Assembly (NCBI GenBank): GCA_046050405.1
Contig: JBJOPY010000092.1
Location: 1-30,676, forward strand
Source: JADKCL01 sp046050405
GTDB lineage: Bacteria; Bacteroidota; Bacteroidia; J057; JADKCL01
DNA length: 30,676 nt
Direction: 5' to 3'
The notes under the pieces are model-generated. The model made no database searches. It saw nothing but the letters and a program-made list of their open reading frames with translations, and had not been told where the DNA came from. A program made the position numbers and the translations under genes. Each line of letters starts with the position of its first letter. Position 1 is the first letter of the stretch. Shown piece after piece: positions 16,452 to 24,981 of this stretch.

Positions 16452-18794
16452 TTAAAGATAGGAAAAAGAAAAGGGAACTCTGATCCTGAGCGAGTAGTTG
16501 CGTCCGATTTCATCGGCATAGTATCGGAACCTGTTCAGGTAATCACGGTATCGTGTCTGCGTGAGGTTTCTGCAGCCCAGGGCGATGTCCATGGTGAATC
16601 CTCCCATAACCAAAGTTGCTGAAGCTTCTACATTCAGCAAAGCCCATGCTGCAGGGGGAGGAGCATAGTCCACCCCGGCAGGGTACCGATTCTGCCGTCG
16701 CGTCGCCACGCCGCTGACATTCAAGGCAGGTGAATGAATCCGCTTGCTTCCATGGAACTGATAGCTGACCCCGGACTCGAGCCTGTCGGCGGGTATGAAG
16801 CTCAGGGGCAGGTCAGAGGTGAGGTTCTGGGCGCGAACCATGGAGATCTTTGCATTCCATTCCAGATGGTCGGTGACCGACCAATTCAGCGCGGCATCCA
16901 CGCCCATGAATCGTGCATCGACCTGCCGGTACCGAAAGGTGGGAAATGCCCCCCGGATCGTCAGGGTGGCAGGTTGCACAGGTTCTTGATAAATGAAGCC
17001 TTGTATGAGGTTGTGGTACACCCCCAGCTCACCTCTCAGCTCCCCATGGCCTTTGTACTGTAGGGACAGGGAGGAGCTGAGTGCATTCTCCGGGGTCAGG
17101 TTGCTGTCCCCGATCTCGTAGCTCGCGGCTCCGTGGTGCACTCCCTCGCTGTAGAGTTCGTTCATGGTGGGGGGGCGCCATGCCCTGCCCAGATTGCCGT
17201 GAATGCTCAGGTGCTCATCGATGCGCACCAAGCCGCCAAGGCTCCCGCTGAGATTCTGCCACTTTTTCTCGGGAGAGACGATCACGCCATTTTGCCACAT
17301 CCATACTTGGTTCCAGCGGTGGTCGTAGCGCAGTCCCGCTTCGAGCTCCCAGCGCAGCCTCACGAGCCGCTCAATCCAGAAGGAACCCAGATTGAAGTTC
17401 CGGAAATTGGGGATGAAATAGAAGCCTTCATAGCGATTGATTTGAGCCTGGCCGGTCACTCCCACCATGCCCTTTAGATTTTTCCACTTGTGGTGCTCCC
17501 AAACCAGTTCGGCTGCCGTAGTGGAGATTTGGTAGTGTAACTGCGCCGCACCGCTCAGTCCCGAAGAGCGATGGTTGTCAAACTCTTGGCGGAGGTTGTG
17601 CTGAAAGCTCACTGTGGTGCTCAGGTTCCCCACATGGCCTGTTTCCATCCAGGCCCGCAACTTGGCCAGGTCATGCACGATGTGCTGATAAGGGCGATCC
17701 AGCCTGTATGTGAAAAGTCCATGCACCAATGGGGTGTCGCTTGCGATCGCATTTTGCAGATCGGTCAGGTTGCCGATATGCGATCCGGCAAATATGGCGA
17801 TATCCGTGTCAAAACGGCTGCAAAATGCCTCCACCCCGTACCGCTCACTGCTCCATCCCAGCATTGTGCTGAGGTTCATTTCCTTGAGCCCGGTGTTGGC
17901 GAGGACATACCCGGGCGTGCGTACGTTTCCTCCCCGCTTCATGGAGCCTTGAAGCCTCCAAGCGAGAGGCATCCTTCGCGAGAATCGACCCTCTACCAAC
18001 CCAGCAAAGGCTCCCATGCCTCCATTGCTATTTCCGATCAAATTTAGGCTCCCCTTCACCCCAGCACTGCCTGGCAGTTCACCGGACTCGACCAATACCA
18101 CTCCCGCGATCGCATCAGGCCCATACCTTACACCATTCGCCCCCTTTACCACTGCCAGCCTCGTGGCGGTAAATGGATCGATCTCGGGAGCATGTTCGCT
18201 CCCCCATTGCTGGCTCTCCTGTCGCACGCCGTTGTTCATGATCACAATGCGATTGCCGTGCATGCCATGGATCATCGGCTTGAAAATCGACGGCCCTGTC
18301 TGCAAGGCATTCACACCCGCGATTTCCTTGAGTGCTTCTCCCAGTGGCTTCCCTGCCAATTTGTCGAGCTCCTTCCCACTGAGGCTGGACTCCGCCTGTG
18401 TCGGTTTCGAGTCTGCATGCTTGTCGTGGATGTGCACCGTGTCCATATGGCTGCGGTTATGGGGGAGCTGAATGTCAAAGTGGGTGTTTTCCTGGATTTG
18501 CACCTGAAACTGCTGCTCGCCGCAACCGATGTGCGAGACCGTGAGCGTGTCCAGCCCGTCACAGATGCCCTCAATGCGGTATTCGCCGTTCATGCCCGTG
18601 ATGGTTCCTTTGCCCAGTGCCTTGAAATAGACTTTTGCATAGACCAGTGGCTCCAAAGTCTCGCTGTCACTCACCACGCCATAGACGGCATGCCTGCAAT
18701 GTCGATCCCCGGGCTGTGCCTTGACCAGCTTTCCGCTACCGTACATCCGTGCCAGCAGCATGAACACCACAACAATCTGAAAAAATTTCAACAT
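16452..18794 (-). CDS. TonB-dependent outer-membrane receptor, probably for a metal ion
   Basis: 780 residues. Signal peptide (1-26), then a CarboxypepD_reg-like domain (about 33-110; AVYGVVSDSETLEPLVYAKV, GMNGEYRIEGICDG). A histidine-rich linker comes next (HNRSHMDTVHIHDKH, residues 112-126, five His). The plug follows (about 134-245; ALKEIAGVNALQTG, MIHGMHGNRIVIMNNGVRQE, VVKGANGVRYGPDAIAGVV), then a long β-barrel ending in ...RVPFSFSYL with alternating hydrophobic/aromatic residues. TonB-ExbBD energises uptake across the outer membrane. The histidine linker, the small His/Cys protein upstream and the lipoprotein downstream suggest a metal (zinc or copper) substrate. That is inference: no specific substrate motif was recognised. 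It is the middle gene of a three-gene operon. Confidence 0.9.
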   Translation of the reverse strand: MLKFFQIVVVFMLLARMYGSGKLVKAQPGDRHCRHAVYGVVSDSETLEPLVYAKVYFKALGKGTITGMNGEYRIEGICDGLDTLTVSHIGCGEQQFQVQIQENTHFDIQLPHNRSHMDTVHIHDKHADSKPTQAESSLSGKELDKLAGKPLGEALKEIAGVNALQTGPSIFKPMIHGMHGNRIVIMNNGVRQESQQWGSEHAPEIDPFTATRLAVVKGANGVRYGPDAIAGVVLVESGELPGSAGVKGSLNLIGNSNGGMGAFAGLVEGRFSRRMPLAWRLQGSMKRGGNVRTPGYVLANTGLKEMNLSTMLGWSSERYGVEAFCSRFDTDIAIFAGSHIGNLTDLQNAIASDTPLVHGLFTYRLDRPYQHIVHDLAKLRAWMETGHVGNLSTTVSFQHNLRQEFDNHRSSGLSGAAQLHYQISTTAAELVWEHHKWKNLKGMVGVTGQAQINRYEGFYFIPNFRNFNLGSFWIERLVRLRWELEAGLRYDHRWNQVWMWQNGVIVSPEKKWQNLSGSLGGLVRIDEHLSIHGNLGRAWRPPTMNELYSEGVHHGAASYEIGDSNLTPENALSSSLSLQYKGHGELRGELGVYHNLIQGFIYQEPVQPATLTIRGAFPTFRYRQVDARFMGVDAALNWSVTDHLEWNAKISMVRAQNLTSDLPLSFIPADRLESGVSYQFHGSKRIHSPALNVSGVATRRQNRYPAGVDYAPPPAAWALLNVEASATLVMGGFTMDIALGCRNLTQTRYRDYLNRFRYYADEIGRNYSLRIRVPFSFSYL

Positions 18795-18875
18795 GGCTGA
18801 TTCTTAGATCCTGACTGAGGAAATAGCGGAACACATTCGCCGATACCGGCTTGGCTGGCCAGAAACTGGGGCTGG

Positions 18876-19193
18876 TCAGGTTTTGGGAGGCCCTCCTTGA
18901 TCCGCAACCCAAATCGAAACGCAGTTGAAGATCGATTGAGATGGGACTGCATTCACATCAACCCAAGTCGGGGCAGTCAACTCAAATTTCGACTGTGTTT
19001 GGAGGCTGGGCGAACTGGCATATTCACAGATTGGACAGCCTTCATGGCCAATCTGATCGGAATCGGTGCCATGGGCGAGCTTCACATGCGATTCCCAGTC
19101 GTGGATGAGGTGGAGAATCCCTGATCCTGGCAAGGTAATGAGGGTCGCTATCAGCAACAAACACGGGGCGATCATGGTGCGTATATTTCTCAT
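18876..19193 (-). CDS. small membrane-associated His/Cys protein, possible metal-operon gene
   Basis: 105 residues from ATG 19193. One hydrophobic segment (MRNIRTMIAPCLLLIATLIT, with LPGSG after it) serves as signal or anchor. Just after it come His28, His31, His36, His41 and His50. Cys53-Pro-Ile-Cys56 follows, so the exported or periplasmic part carries a possible metal-binding site. The rest is polar and ends GGPPKT. Short proteins of this plan (hydrophobic start, His cluster, CxxC) occur beside TonB receptors in metal-uptake loci; the link to a named family such as DUF2946 is only a guess. It is the first gene of the operon, 81 bases upstream of the receptor. The longer frame (to 19235) is rejected because a TATATTTG promoter lies at 19212-19219. 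Confidence 0.65.
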   Translation of the reverse strand: MRNIRTMIAPCLLLIATLITLPGSGILHLIHDWESHVKLAHGTDSDQIGHEGCPICEYASSPSLQTQSKFELTAPTWVDVNAVPSQSIFNCVSIWVADQGGPPKT

Positions 19194-19211
19194 GATGGAG
19201 CTACCACCATC

Positions 19212-19243
19212 CAAATATAATCCATCAAGAGCCATGAATGCAA
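19212..19243 (-). promoter_or_regulatory. Bacteroidota-type promoter of the metal-module operon
   Basis: On the minus strand TTG (19241-19243), a 21-base spacer and TATATTTG (19212-19219), an exact TAnnTTTG match. The start codon at 19193 is 18 bases further on. An imperfect 17-bp dyad (19251-19267) lies immediately upstream and could be an operator. Confidence 0.55.
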
Positions 19244-19250
19244 CAGGGTT

Positions 19251-19267
19251 GCACGAAAATCTTGTGC
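19251..19267. promoter_or_regulatory. imperfect dyad upstream of the metal-operon promoter
   Basis: GCACGAAAATCTTGTGC pairs its outer four bases perfectly (GCAC/GTGC) and two of the inner four pairs match. It ends 7 bases before the -33 TTG, a normal position for an activator or a metal-responsive repressor. This could be chance. Confidence 0.25.
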
Positions 19268-19382
19268 GCCCAGGGCTTCCGGCCGGGCATTGATCTTGGT
19301 TTGTTTAGGGACGATTCGGAATTTCAATTCCATCTGGAGGGATGCCATTGGTTCATTTTCGCGGGGATGGCTCGCCGAACCA

Positions 19383-19508
19383 TCATTTTTCCAGGCTCCT
19401 CCTCCCTCTATAAAATGGGCATTTCACTTCCCTGTGGACTCCGATGGGACAGGCGGCATCAAATGGGTTATTGTGTGATCGCTCATGCGCATGATGAACA
19501 TGCAGCAT
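19383..19508 (-). CDS. tiny His/Cys-rich ORF between the AAA+ gene and the metal module
   Basis: A 41-residue frame begins at ATG 19508, eight bases past the stop of the AAA+ gene. It opens MLHVHHAHERSH, with five histidines in the first 12 residues. It continues to AACPIGVHREVKCPFY, with cysteines at 20 and 30 and another His at 25. Such spacing fits metal coordination, and the ORF lies just before the promoter of the metal module. It has no clear ribosome-binding site, however, and its tail is Arg/Lys-rich and unlike a folded domain. It may be a real peptide, a degraded gene start, or chance. Confidence 0.3.
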   Translation of the reverse strand: MLHVHHAHERSHNNPFDAACPIGVHREVKCPFYRGRRSLEK

Positions 19509-19515
19509 GAATCCT

Positions 19516-22215
19516 TCAAATGACTTCCCCTTCGGTGGGCTGCTGTGGCCCGGGGCTGCCAGCGTAGCCCTCGCTTCCGCTACTTCCGCCGAAATGGAAG
19601 CCGACTTTGTTTCTGGCTGCGACTGCGATTTCGTCGCTGTCTTTTTCGAACTCCAGCACGTCAGCCAAGATCAGGCTGTGCATCATGTCAGTCTGGCGCT
19701 CTGCCTCTGCCATGCTTGCGAGCCGCAGATGTTGATTCTTGACTGCTTCCTCCACGACCTTGCGCACGGTCCTTGCATTCCCAAAGTACTTGTCCTTGCG
19801 CTCATGACGGGATGTGAAGTACTTCTTCAGGTGGGCCTCGGCAGCGGTGTCAGGCACCAATTCATCCTTTTTAAGCATCTGCACACAGATTTCCCAGAGT
19901 TCCGCAGGTGAGTAATCTTCGAAGTTGAAGACCTTGTCAAACCGAGATTTCAAGCCGGGATTGGCTTCGAGGAAGCTCTTCATATTGTCAGGATAGCCTG
20001 CCACGATCACGACGAACTCACCGCGCTTGTCTTCCATCCGCTTCAGGATGGTTTCGACGGCTTCCTTTCCGAAGTCGTTGCCTCCGGCCGAGGTCAGGGC
20101 ATAAGCCTCGTCGATGAAGAGGACGCCGCCTTTGGCCAGATCCAGCTTTTCGCTGGTTTTGATGGCGGTCTGGCCCACATATCCGCCGACCAGTGACGAG
20201 CGGTCCACCTCCACAATATGCCCGCGCTCCAAGATGCCGAGAGCCCTGAACACCCGTGCCAGGATCCGAGCAACCGTCGTCTTCCCAGTCCCCGGATTCC
20301 CAGCAAATATGCTGTGTAATGAGAACGTGTTCAACACATCCTTTCCGATCTCACGGTAAAACTTGACCAGTTTTACAAACTCGTTGATCTCGTTTTTCAC
20401 GTTTCCCATGCCGATGAGGGCACTCAGCTCAGCCATGGCGTCCTGAAGCAATGCGGGATCAATCGGGATCTCGGCGATCTCCCGCTTGTCTTCCCTGAAT
20501 ATCTTTCGGATGTCTTCGGCCCTGATCAGGCTCAGGTCTTCTTCGGTCAGGTCGCGCGTGTCGATGCCAGAACTCATCACGCGAAGTCCCATGTTCATCT
20601 TGCCTTCGTCGATGATGCTGTTCACAAGCCTCGCATTCCCGAAGCTGCGATCTCGGTTTCGGTATGCCTCCACGAGTTTTTCATTGATGACCGCTTTGGC
20701 TTCCTCCGTAAGCTTTACGGCACGTTTCTCCGTGCTGTACATGGCGATTTGGAGGAGTTCTTGGGGCAGGTAATCGGGGAAGTCGTAATGCATGTTGAAG
20801 CGCGACTTCAGTCCGGGATTGCTTTCCAGGAATGTGCGCATTTCCTCTGGATAGCCAGCCACGATGACGGCGATTCCATTTAGCCCGTCGCTCATTTCCT
20901 TGATCAGGATTTCGATGACTTCTCGGCCGTAGTCCTTGCCGTCGTCCTTGGATCGTGCCAGAGAGTAGGCCTCGTCAATGAAAAGAATGCCCCCGGCAGC
21001 CTTTTTGATGGCTTCTTTGACTTTCGGAGCGGTTTGTCCGATGAATTCGCCTACAAGGTCGGCACGATCCACTTCATGCACATGGCCTTTCGTCAGCAGC
21101 CCCATCTTCTGATAGATTTGGCCGAGCATCTTCGCCAAGGTAGTCTTGCCCGTACCGGGATTGCCCATGAAGACTGCGTGCAGGCTGATGTGCTGGGGAT
21201 CCTCGAAGCCTTTTTCGGCACGAATTTTCAAGAAGTTAAGGTATTGGGTGTACTCGCGGAGTTTCCTCTTGATGCCCGAGAGGCCTATCAGCCCGTCCAA
21301 ATCCTTCATCAGGTCGTCGAGGCTGCGCTCTATCAAGGGTGTATGGGCGACCATGGGCACTCCTGTCGCCAACTGCAGCACTTGCGCATCGCCTTCCACG
21401 AATCCGACCCCAACCTCGAAGGTCACGACAGCGAGGAGATGTTCCATGAACACCACCTCCAGGGTATAGTTGTCGTTGAACCAGGTACCTCTAGCATCAC
21501 TGCCCCATCCGGAGCAGATTTGAATGGTTTCCTGATCCTTTTTCACTGTCAAAAGTTCTTCGGTGCGTCCCTTGAGCTGCCGTGCATCGTTGTAAAAGTT
21601 GAACACCACCTCACAAGTCCAGTCGGCATCCCGAATTTGATTGGCAAGGTCTAGTTCCCCCCAGACATAACGCGTGTCGGTTTGGTCGAACTTCTGGTAA
21701 TATTTTCGAGATGGGGGTGGGGGGGTGCTGATCGGGCCTTCGAATAGACGTAGCGAGCGCAGTGTCAGATAAGGGTTGTCTGTCGGGGTCACAGGGCCGC
21801 GATCCTCCACATAGAACTTGGCTTCCCCCACGACGCGTCCATCCAGCGACGCCACCCAGAGGAAGGTGCCTTTTTTCCAGAGCATGCCTGGGGTAGAACT
21901 GCCCCAGCCTTCGCGGACGTAAACAATGTTTTCAGTACTCGTGACCTTCCGATCCACGAAAATGCTGCAAATCTCCTTGATCCTCAGTCCGTCAGAGTCA
22001 AGTTCCAGGCATCTGAGATTGACCTTCACCTCCCAATCCTGCTCATCGAAAAGCTTGTTGTAAAAGCTGAATTCCGCGTAAACGTAAGTCACCTCGGTGC
22101 TTTCAAACACCCGACGGTACTTTTTCTTCCCTTCTGCCAGCCATTCCGTGGAGGCGTAGCACTTAAGGGCGAGAAACTTGTAGGCGATGAAGCCCGGCAC
22201 TTTTTCTGAGGACAT
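19516..22215 (-). CDS. double AAA+ ATPase of the CbbX/SpoVK family with duplicated N-terminal module
   Basis: 899 residues. Two complete CbbX-type AAA+ domains lie in tandem. The first has Walker A GNPGTGKT at 351-358, GGILFIDEAY around 408-417 and NPGLKSRF. The second has GNPGTGKT at 639-646, GGVLFIDEAY around 696-705 and again NPGLKSRF. Both Walker B motifs end in DE, so both are probably active; the family forms hexameric remodellers. The N-terminal 300 residues hold two copies of an unnamed module (about 33-137 and 172-268). Shared landmarks are Y-x-x-x-F-(E/D)-x-T-x-x-x-YV(Y/W), then DW, then GWGS and a W. They presumably bind substrate. There is no Rubisco gene or type VII secretion gene in the window, so the substrate is unknown. 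It is alone in its transcript; a possible -7 element is at 22250-22257. Confidence 0.85.
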   Translation of the reverse strand: MSSEKVPGFIAYKFLALKCYASTEWLAEGKKKYRRVFESTEVTYVYAEFSFYNKLFDEQDWEVKVNLRCLELDSDGLRIKEICSIFVDRKVTSTENIVYVREGWGSSTPGMLWKKGTFLWVASLDGRVVGEAKFYVEDRGPVTPTDNPYLTLRSLRLFEGPISTPPPPSRKYYQKFDQTDTRYVWGELDLANQIRDADWTCEVVFNFYNDARQLKGRTEELLTVKKDQETIQICSGWGSDARGTWFNDNYTLEVVFMEHLLAVVTFEVGVGFVEGDAQVLQLATGVPMVAHTPLIERSLDDLMKDLDGLIGLSGIKRKLREYTQYLNFLKIRAEKGFEDPQHISLHAVFMGNPGTGKTTLAKMLGQIYQKMGLLTKGHVHEVDRADLVGEFIGQTAPKVKEAIKKAAGGILFIDEAYSLARSKDDGKDYGREVIEILIKEMSDGLNGIAVIVAGYPEEMRTFLESNPGLKSRFNMHYDFPDYLPQELLQIAMYSTEKRAVKLTEEAKAVINEKLVEAYRNRDRSFGNARLVNSIIDEGKMNMGLRVMSSGIDTRDLTEEDLSLIRAEDIRKIFREDKREIAEIPIDPALLQDAMAELSALIGMGNVKNEINEFVKLVKFYREIGKDVLNTFSLHSIFAGNPGTGKTTVARILARVFRALGILERGHIVEVDRSSLVGGYVGQTAIKTSEKLDLAKGGVLFIDEAYALTSAGGNDFGKEAVETILKRMEDKRGEFVVIVAGYPDNMKSFLEANPGLKSRFDKVFNFEDYSPAELWEICVQMLKKDELVPDTAAEAHLKKYFTSRHERKDKYFGNARTVRKVVEEAVKNQHLRLASMAEAERQTDMMHSLILADVLEFEKDSDEIAVAARNKVGFHFGGSSGSEGYAGSPGPQQPTEGEVI

Positions 22216-22249
22216 GTGATATGTACCTATTCGCTTGGAAACTGATGGC

Positions 22250-22257
22250 CAAAATTA
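22250..22257 (-). promoter_or_regulatory. possible -7 element of the AAA+ gene promoter
   Basis: On the minus strand TAATTTTG, an exact TAnnTTTG match, 35-42 bases before the ATG at 22215. No clear -33 TTG was found. Confidence 0.35.
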
Positions 22258-22408
22258 GTGCAAATCGGAATGTCTATCCCCATGGGGTTGAATCGGGGGT
22301 GTATGACAAGATCTGCGGGGTAGTCTTGAATAGTTCCTCATCAAAAAAATCTCATCCCAATTTGGACATAATTTCACAATAAGCGGGTGTGGGATGAGCA
22401 CCACTTCC

Positions 22409-23052
22409 TTAATTCCCAGCGTTAAGTATCGTCTCCTCCCCAAGCCTGGTGACGTAGTATTGCTAGGTTTTCCCGATGCCCTTGATCAGTGCATGCAAGC
22501 TCAGGCGTTTAAGGACCCTGGTATCCTGCGACGGGGTCTTTCCTTCGAGGTTTTTTGCAACGCCCCTAGCCTTGAAGCCACAGATGTTGAACTCCCCTAG
22601 TTACTGCCATCAGGCTTGAGTGGTCGTCCTCGTCAAAGAATTTGAATGTCTTGTATTTGCGCCCGGAGTGCTCCACAGTCTCTGTGATGCGCTCAGGCCG
22701 TTTGATGCCGCCGGACCTGTCTTCGATGGTCGAGGAACGCGAAGTATTGCCTACGGGACGCACCCAGGCTGTGGATGGTCTTGCGCATGCTGGCTAACGA
22801 GGTCCTGGTGGTGTTCTCACAGAGTTCCACCGTTCGGTTTTGCTATCCAGACTTTTGACGCATTCTCCGAGGACTCGGCATCCCTGCGAACCTCCTCGCA
22901 GACCTTCTCCGCCCACCTTGGGACAGTCTCCCTACCCAGAGGGAATGAAGAAGCACCGTTACACCACCTGCGAAGCGTGCCTTCGGCAAAGTCCCTGTGA
23001 TCAAAAGGCGGTCGTAGCGTGTCAAAGTCACCTTCAGATCGCTCCTTGGCAT
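22409..23052 (-). pseudogene. decayed gene of a probable mobile/HTH family, several frameshifts and stops
   Basis: Reading the minus strand from ATG 23052 and switching frames gives recognisable successive pieces: TLTRYDRLLITGTLPKARFAG, then WAEKVCEEVRRDAESSEN, then HSGRKYKTFKFFDEDDHSSL, then RGEFNICGFKARG. A winged-helix-like end follows: LKRLSLHALIKGIGKT, a stop codon, and QYYVTRLGEETIL, with the final stop at 22409-22411. The order and style match a family of putative transposase-like proteins widespread in Bacteroidota and other phyla: a start like FDRxxxxGTL, a middle RGEF.I.GFRN, and an HTH end like RLLRLHGLIKKVPxTxxYxVT. The match is from memory, not a search. At least three frameshifts and two in-frame stops make it a pseudogene; part between the second and third pieces is probably deleted. 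Confidence 0.5.
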
Positions 23053-23075
23053 AGTTTTTCCTTAATTTTCCGCCG

Positions 23076-24149
23076 ATGAATGTTTGGATGCTTCCCCTGC
23101 TTCCGTTCTCGTGGATCTATGCCGCTGTGATGCGCCTTCGCAACATGGCGTATGATCAAGGCTGGAAAAAAGTCCATTCCGCCGGGATTCCAGTCATATC
23201 GGTGGGAAACATCACCATCGGAGGCACCGGGAAGACGCCCATGGCGGAATTTCTACTGCGCCGGCTGCTCGAAATGGGGTGCCGGCCGGGATACCTCTCA
23301 CGTGGCTATGGCCGCAAATCAAGAGGCTACTTCCTGGTGAAACGCGACATGGGAGGTGCGGGCCAGTTCGGGGACGAGGCCTTTCAGGTGGCCCATCGCT
23401 TCCCATCGGTCCCGATTGCCGTCTGTGAAGACCGCGTGGCTGGCGCGCGGCAGCTATTGGCCGCCCATGAAATCGACATCTTGGTGATGGATGACGCCTT
23501 CCAGCACCGGCGGATCCATCGGAGCGTGGACATTGTCATGGTGGATGTCACGCGGCCACCCATTTCGGACCGGGTGCTTCCGATGGGTCGATTGCGCGAG
23601 CCGCTATCAGGATTGAAGCGTGCGGATGTAATCGTCCTCTCCAAGTTTCAGAATCCCGGGATGGCCCTTCAGATGACCGATGACCTCGGAAGAAGATTTC
23701 CAAAGGCAGAGATCACGCGAATGGAGATGAAACCCAAGGCCATCATCGCGTTTTTCCCAAGCAATGAGGCTCCAATGGAGATTACGATGCTGAATGGCAG
23801 GGACATCGTCGCATTCTCAGGGCTGGGGAACAATGCCCACTTCCGTTCTACCTTGGAGGGAATGGGAGCCCATGTCTCCTCGTTTCTTTCCTTCCCAGAC
23901 CACCATCCCTACAGCGAGGGGGATATGGAGGAAATAATGCTGGCTTTTGACCACCAAAGGGAAATTAAGGGTAATTTGACGCCCTCTGTGATCCTGACCA
24001 CGGAAAAGGATTATTTTCGGCTCATTGGGTTGCCTTGGATGAATTTCCATGCCTCGCGTCCGATATATTACTTGGAGGTGGAAATGTCTCCCATGGAAGG
24101 CTGGGAAAGGGTCGATCAGAACATCAGGAACATCGCAAGAAAAATCTAG
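23076..24149 (+). CDS. lpxK: tetraacyldisaccharide 4'-kinase (lipid A biosynthesis)
   Basis: 357 residues. It transfers a phosphate from ATP to the 4' position of tetraacyldisaccharide 1-phosphate at the inner membrane, late in lipid A synthesis. The P-loop GNITIGGTGKTP is at residues 44-55, and the LpxK-specific Asp cluster MDDAFQHRR is at about 138-146. SRGYGRKSRG and the short GDEA segment (about 99-102) are also typical. The start ATG 23076 fits: MNVWMLPLLPFSWIYAAVM is the N-terminal membrane-binding helix. It is the first gene of an operon with the purine nucleoside phosphorylase only three bases downstream. Confidence 0.93.
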   Translation: MNVWMLPLLPFSWIYAAVMRLRNMAYDQGWKKVHSAGIPVISVGNITIGGTGKTPMAEFLLRRLLEMGCRPGYLSRGYGRKSRGYFLVKRDMGGAGQFGDEAFQVAHRFPSVPIAVCEDRVAGARQLLAAHEIDILVMDDAFQHRRIHRSVDIVMVDVTRPPISDRVLPMGRLREPLSGLKRADVIVLSKFQNPGMALQMTDDLGRRFPKAEITRMEMKPKAIIAFFPSNEAPMEITMLNGRDIVAFSGLGNNAHFRSTLEGMGAHVSSFLSFPDHHPYSEGDMEEIMLAFDHQREIKGNLTPSVILTTEKDYFRLIGLPWMNFHASRPIYYLEVEMSPMEGWERVDQNIRNIARKI

Positions 24150-24152
24150 TAT

Positions 24153-24968
24153 ATGGAGCGTTTCATGGAGGCGGTAACTTATATCCGTCAGCACTATTCA
24201 GGCCAACCACAAGTGGGAATCGTACTCGGAACCGGCCTTGGAGGCTTGGCCAACGAGATCAAGATTGAAAAGGAGATCGCCTACAATTTCATCCCGCACT
24301 TCCCGGTCAGTACGGTGGAAAGCCATTTCGGGAAGCTGATCTTCGGAAACATCGGCGGCAAGAACGTCGTTGCCATGCAGGGGCGCCTTCACTATTATGA
24401 GGGCTACAACATGGCCGAGATCACCTATCCCATTCGCGTAATGCATCTGCTGGGTATCCGGTCGCTGTACATCAGCAACGCAGCAGGCGGCATGAACCTG
24501 GGCTACCAGAAAGGCGACCTGGTGATCATCGACGATCATATCAATCTGCAAGCCGAGAACCCACTTGCGGGCCCGAACATCCCAGAATTCGGTCCCCGGT
24601 TCCCGGACATGAGCCGTCCCTACGATCCCCAAATGATCGAGCGTGCCGTAGCGATCGCCAAGGAGGAAGGCATCCGTGCCCACGTCGGCGTGTATGTAGG
24701 CGTCACGGGCCCCAATCTGGAGACCCGGGCTGAGTACCGCTTCCTGCGAATGATCGGTGCGGATGTGGTCGGGATGAGCACCGTGCCGGAGGTCATCGTC
24801 GCCAACCACATGTCCCTGAGGACGTTTGCCATCTCCGTGGTCACAGACGTCTGTGATCCAGATCATCTTGAGCCCGCCAATGTCCCGGACATCATTTCCA
24901 CGGCGATGAAAGCCGAACCGAAACTCACCCGAATTCTGAGTCGCATGATTCAGGAAGACAATTCCTGA
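24153..24968 (+). CDS. punA: purine nucleoside phosphorylase, class I (PNP) family
   Basis: 271 residues. It would cleave purine nucleosides with phosphate to base and ribose-1-phosphate in the cytoplasm. Family motifs are VGIVLGTGLGGLA (phosphate loop), RLHYYEGY (78-85), SNAAGG (108-113), GPNLETRAEY (186-195) and GADVVGMSTVPEVIVA (202-217). Compared with human PNP, Glu190 is at the place of Glu201, Met208/Ser209 at Met219/Ser220, and Asp232 at Asn243, with the same 23-residue spacing. This Asp is the residue that in human mutants and in MTA phosphorylases favours 6-aminopurines, so adenine specificity is possible. The gene starts three bases after lpxK and is followed by the porin gene; the trio is an operon. 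Confidence 0.9.
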   Translation: MERFMEAVTYIRQHYSGQPQVGIVLGTGLGGLANEIKIEKEIAYNFIPHFPVSTVESHFGKLIFGNIGGKNVVAMQGRLHYYEGYNMAEITYPIRVMHLLGIRSLYISNAAGGMNLGYQKGDLVIIDDHINLQAENPLAGPNIPEFGPRFPDMSRPYDPQMIERAVAIAKEEGIRAHVGVYVGVTGPNLETRAEYRFLRMIGADVVGMSTVPEVIVANHMSLRTFAISVVTDVCDPDHLEPANVPDIISTAMKAEPKLTRILSRMIQEDNS

Positions 24969-24981
24969 GAGATTGGCAGCG

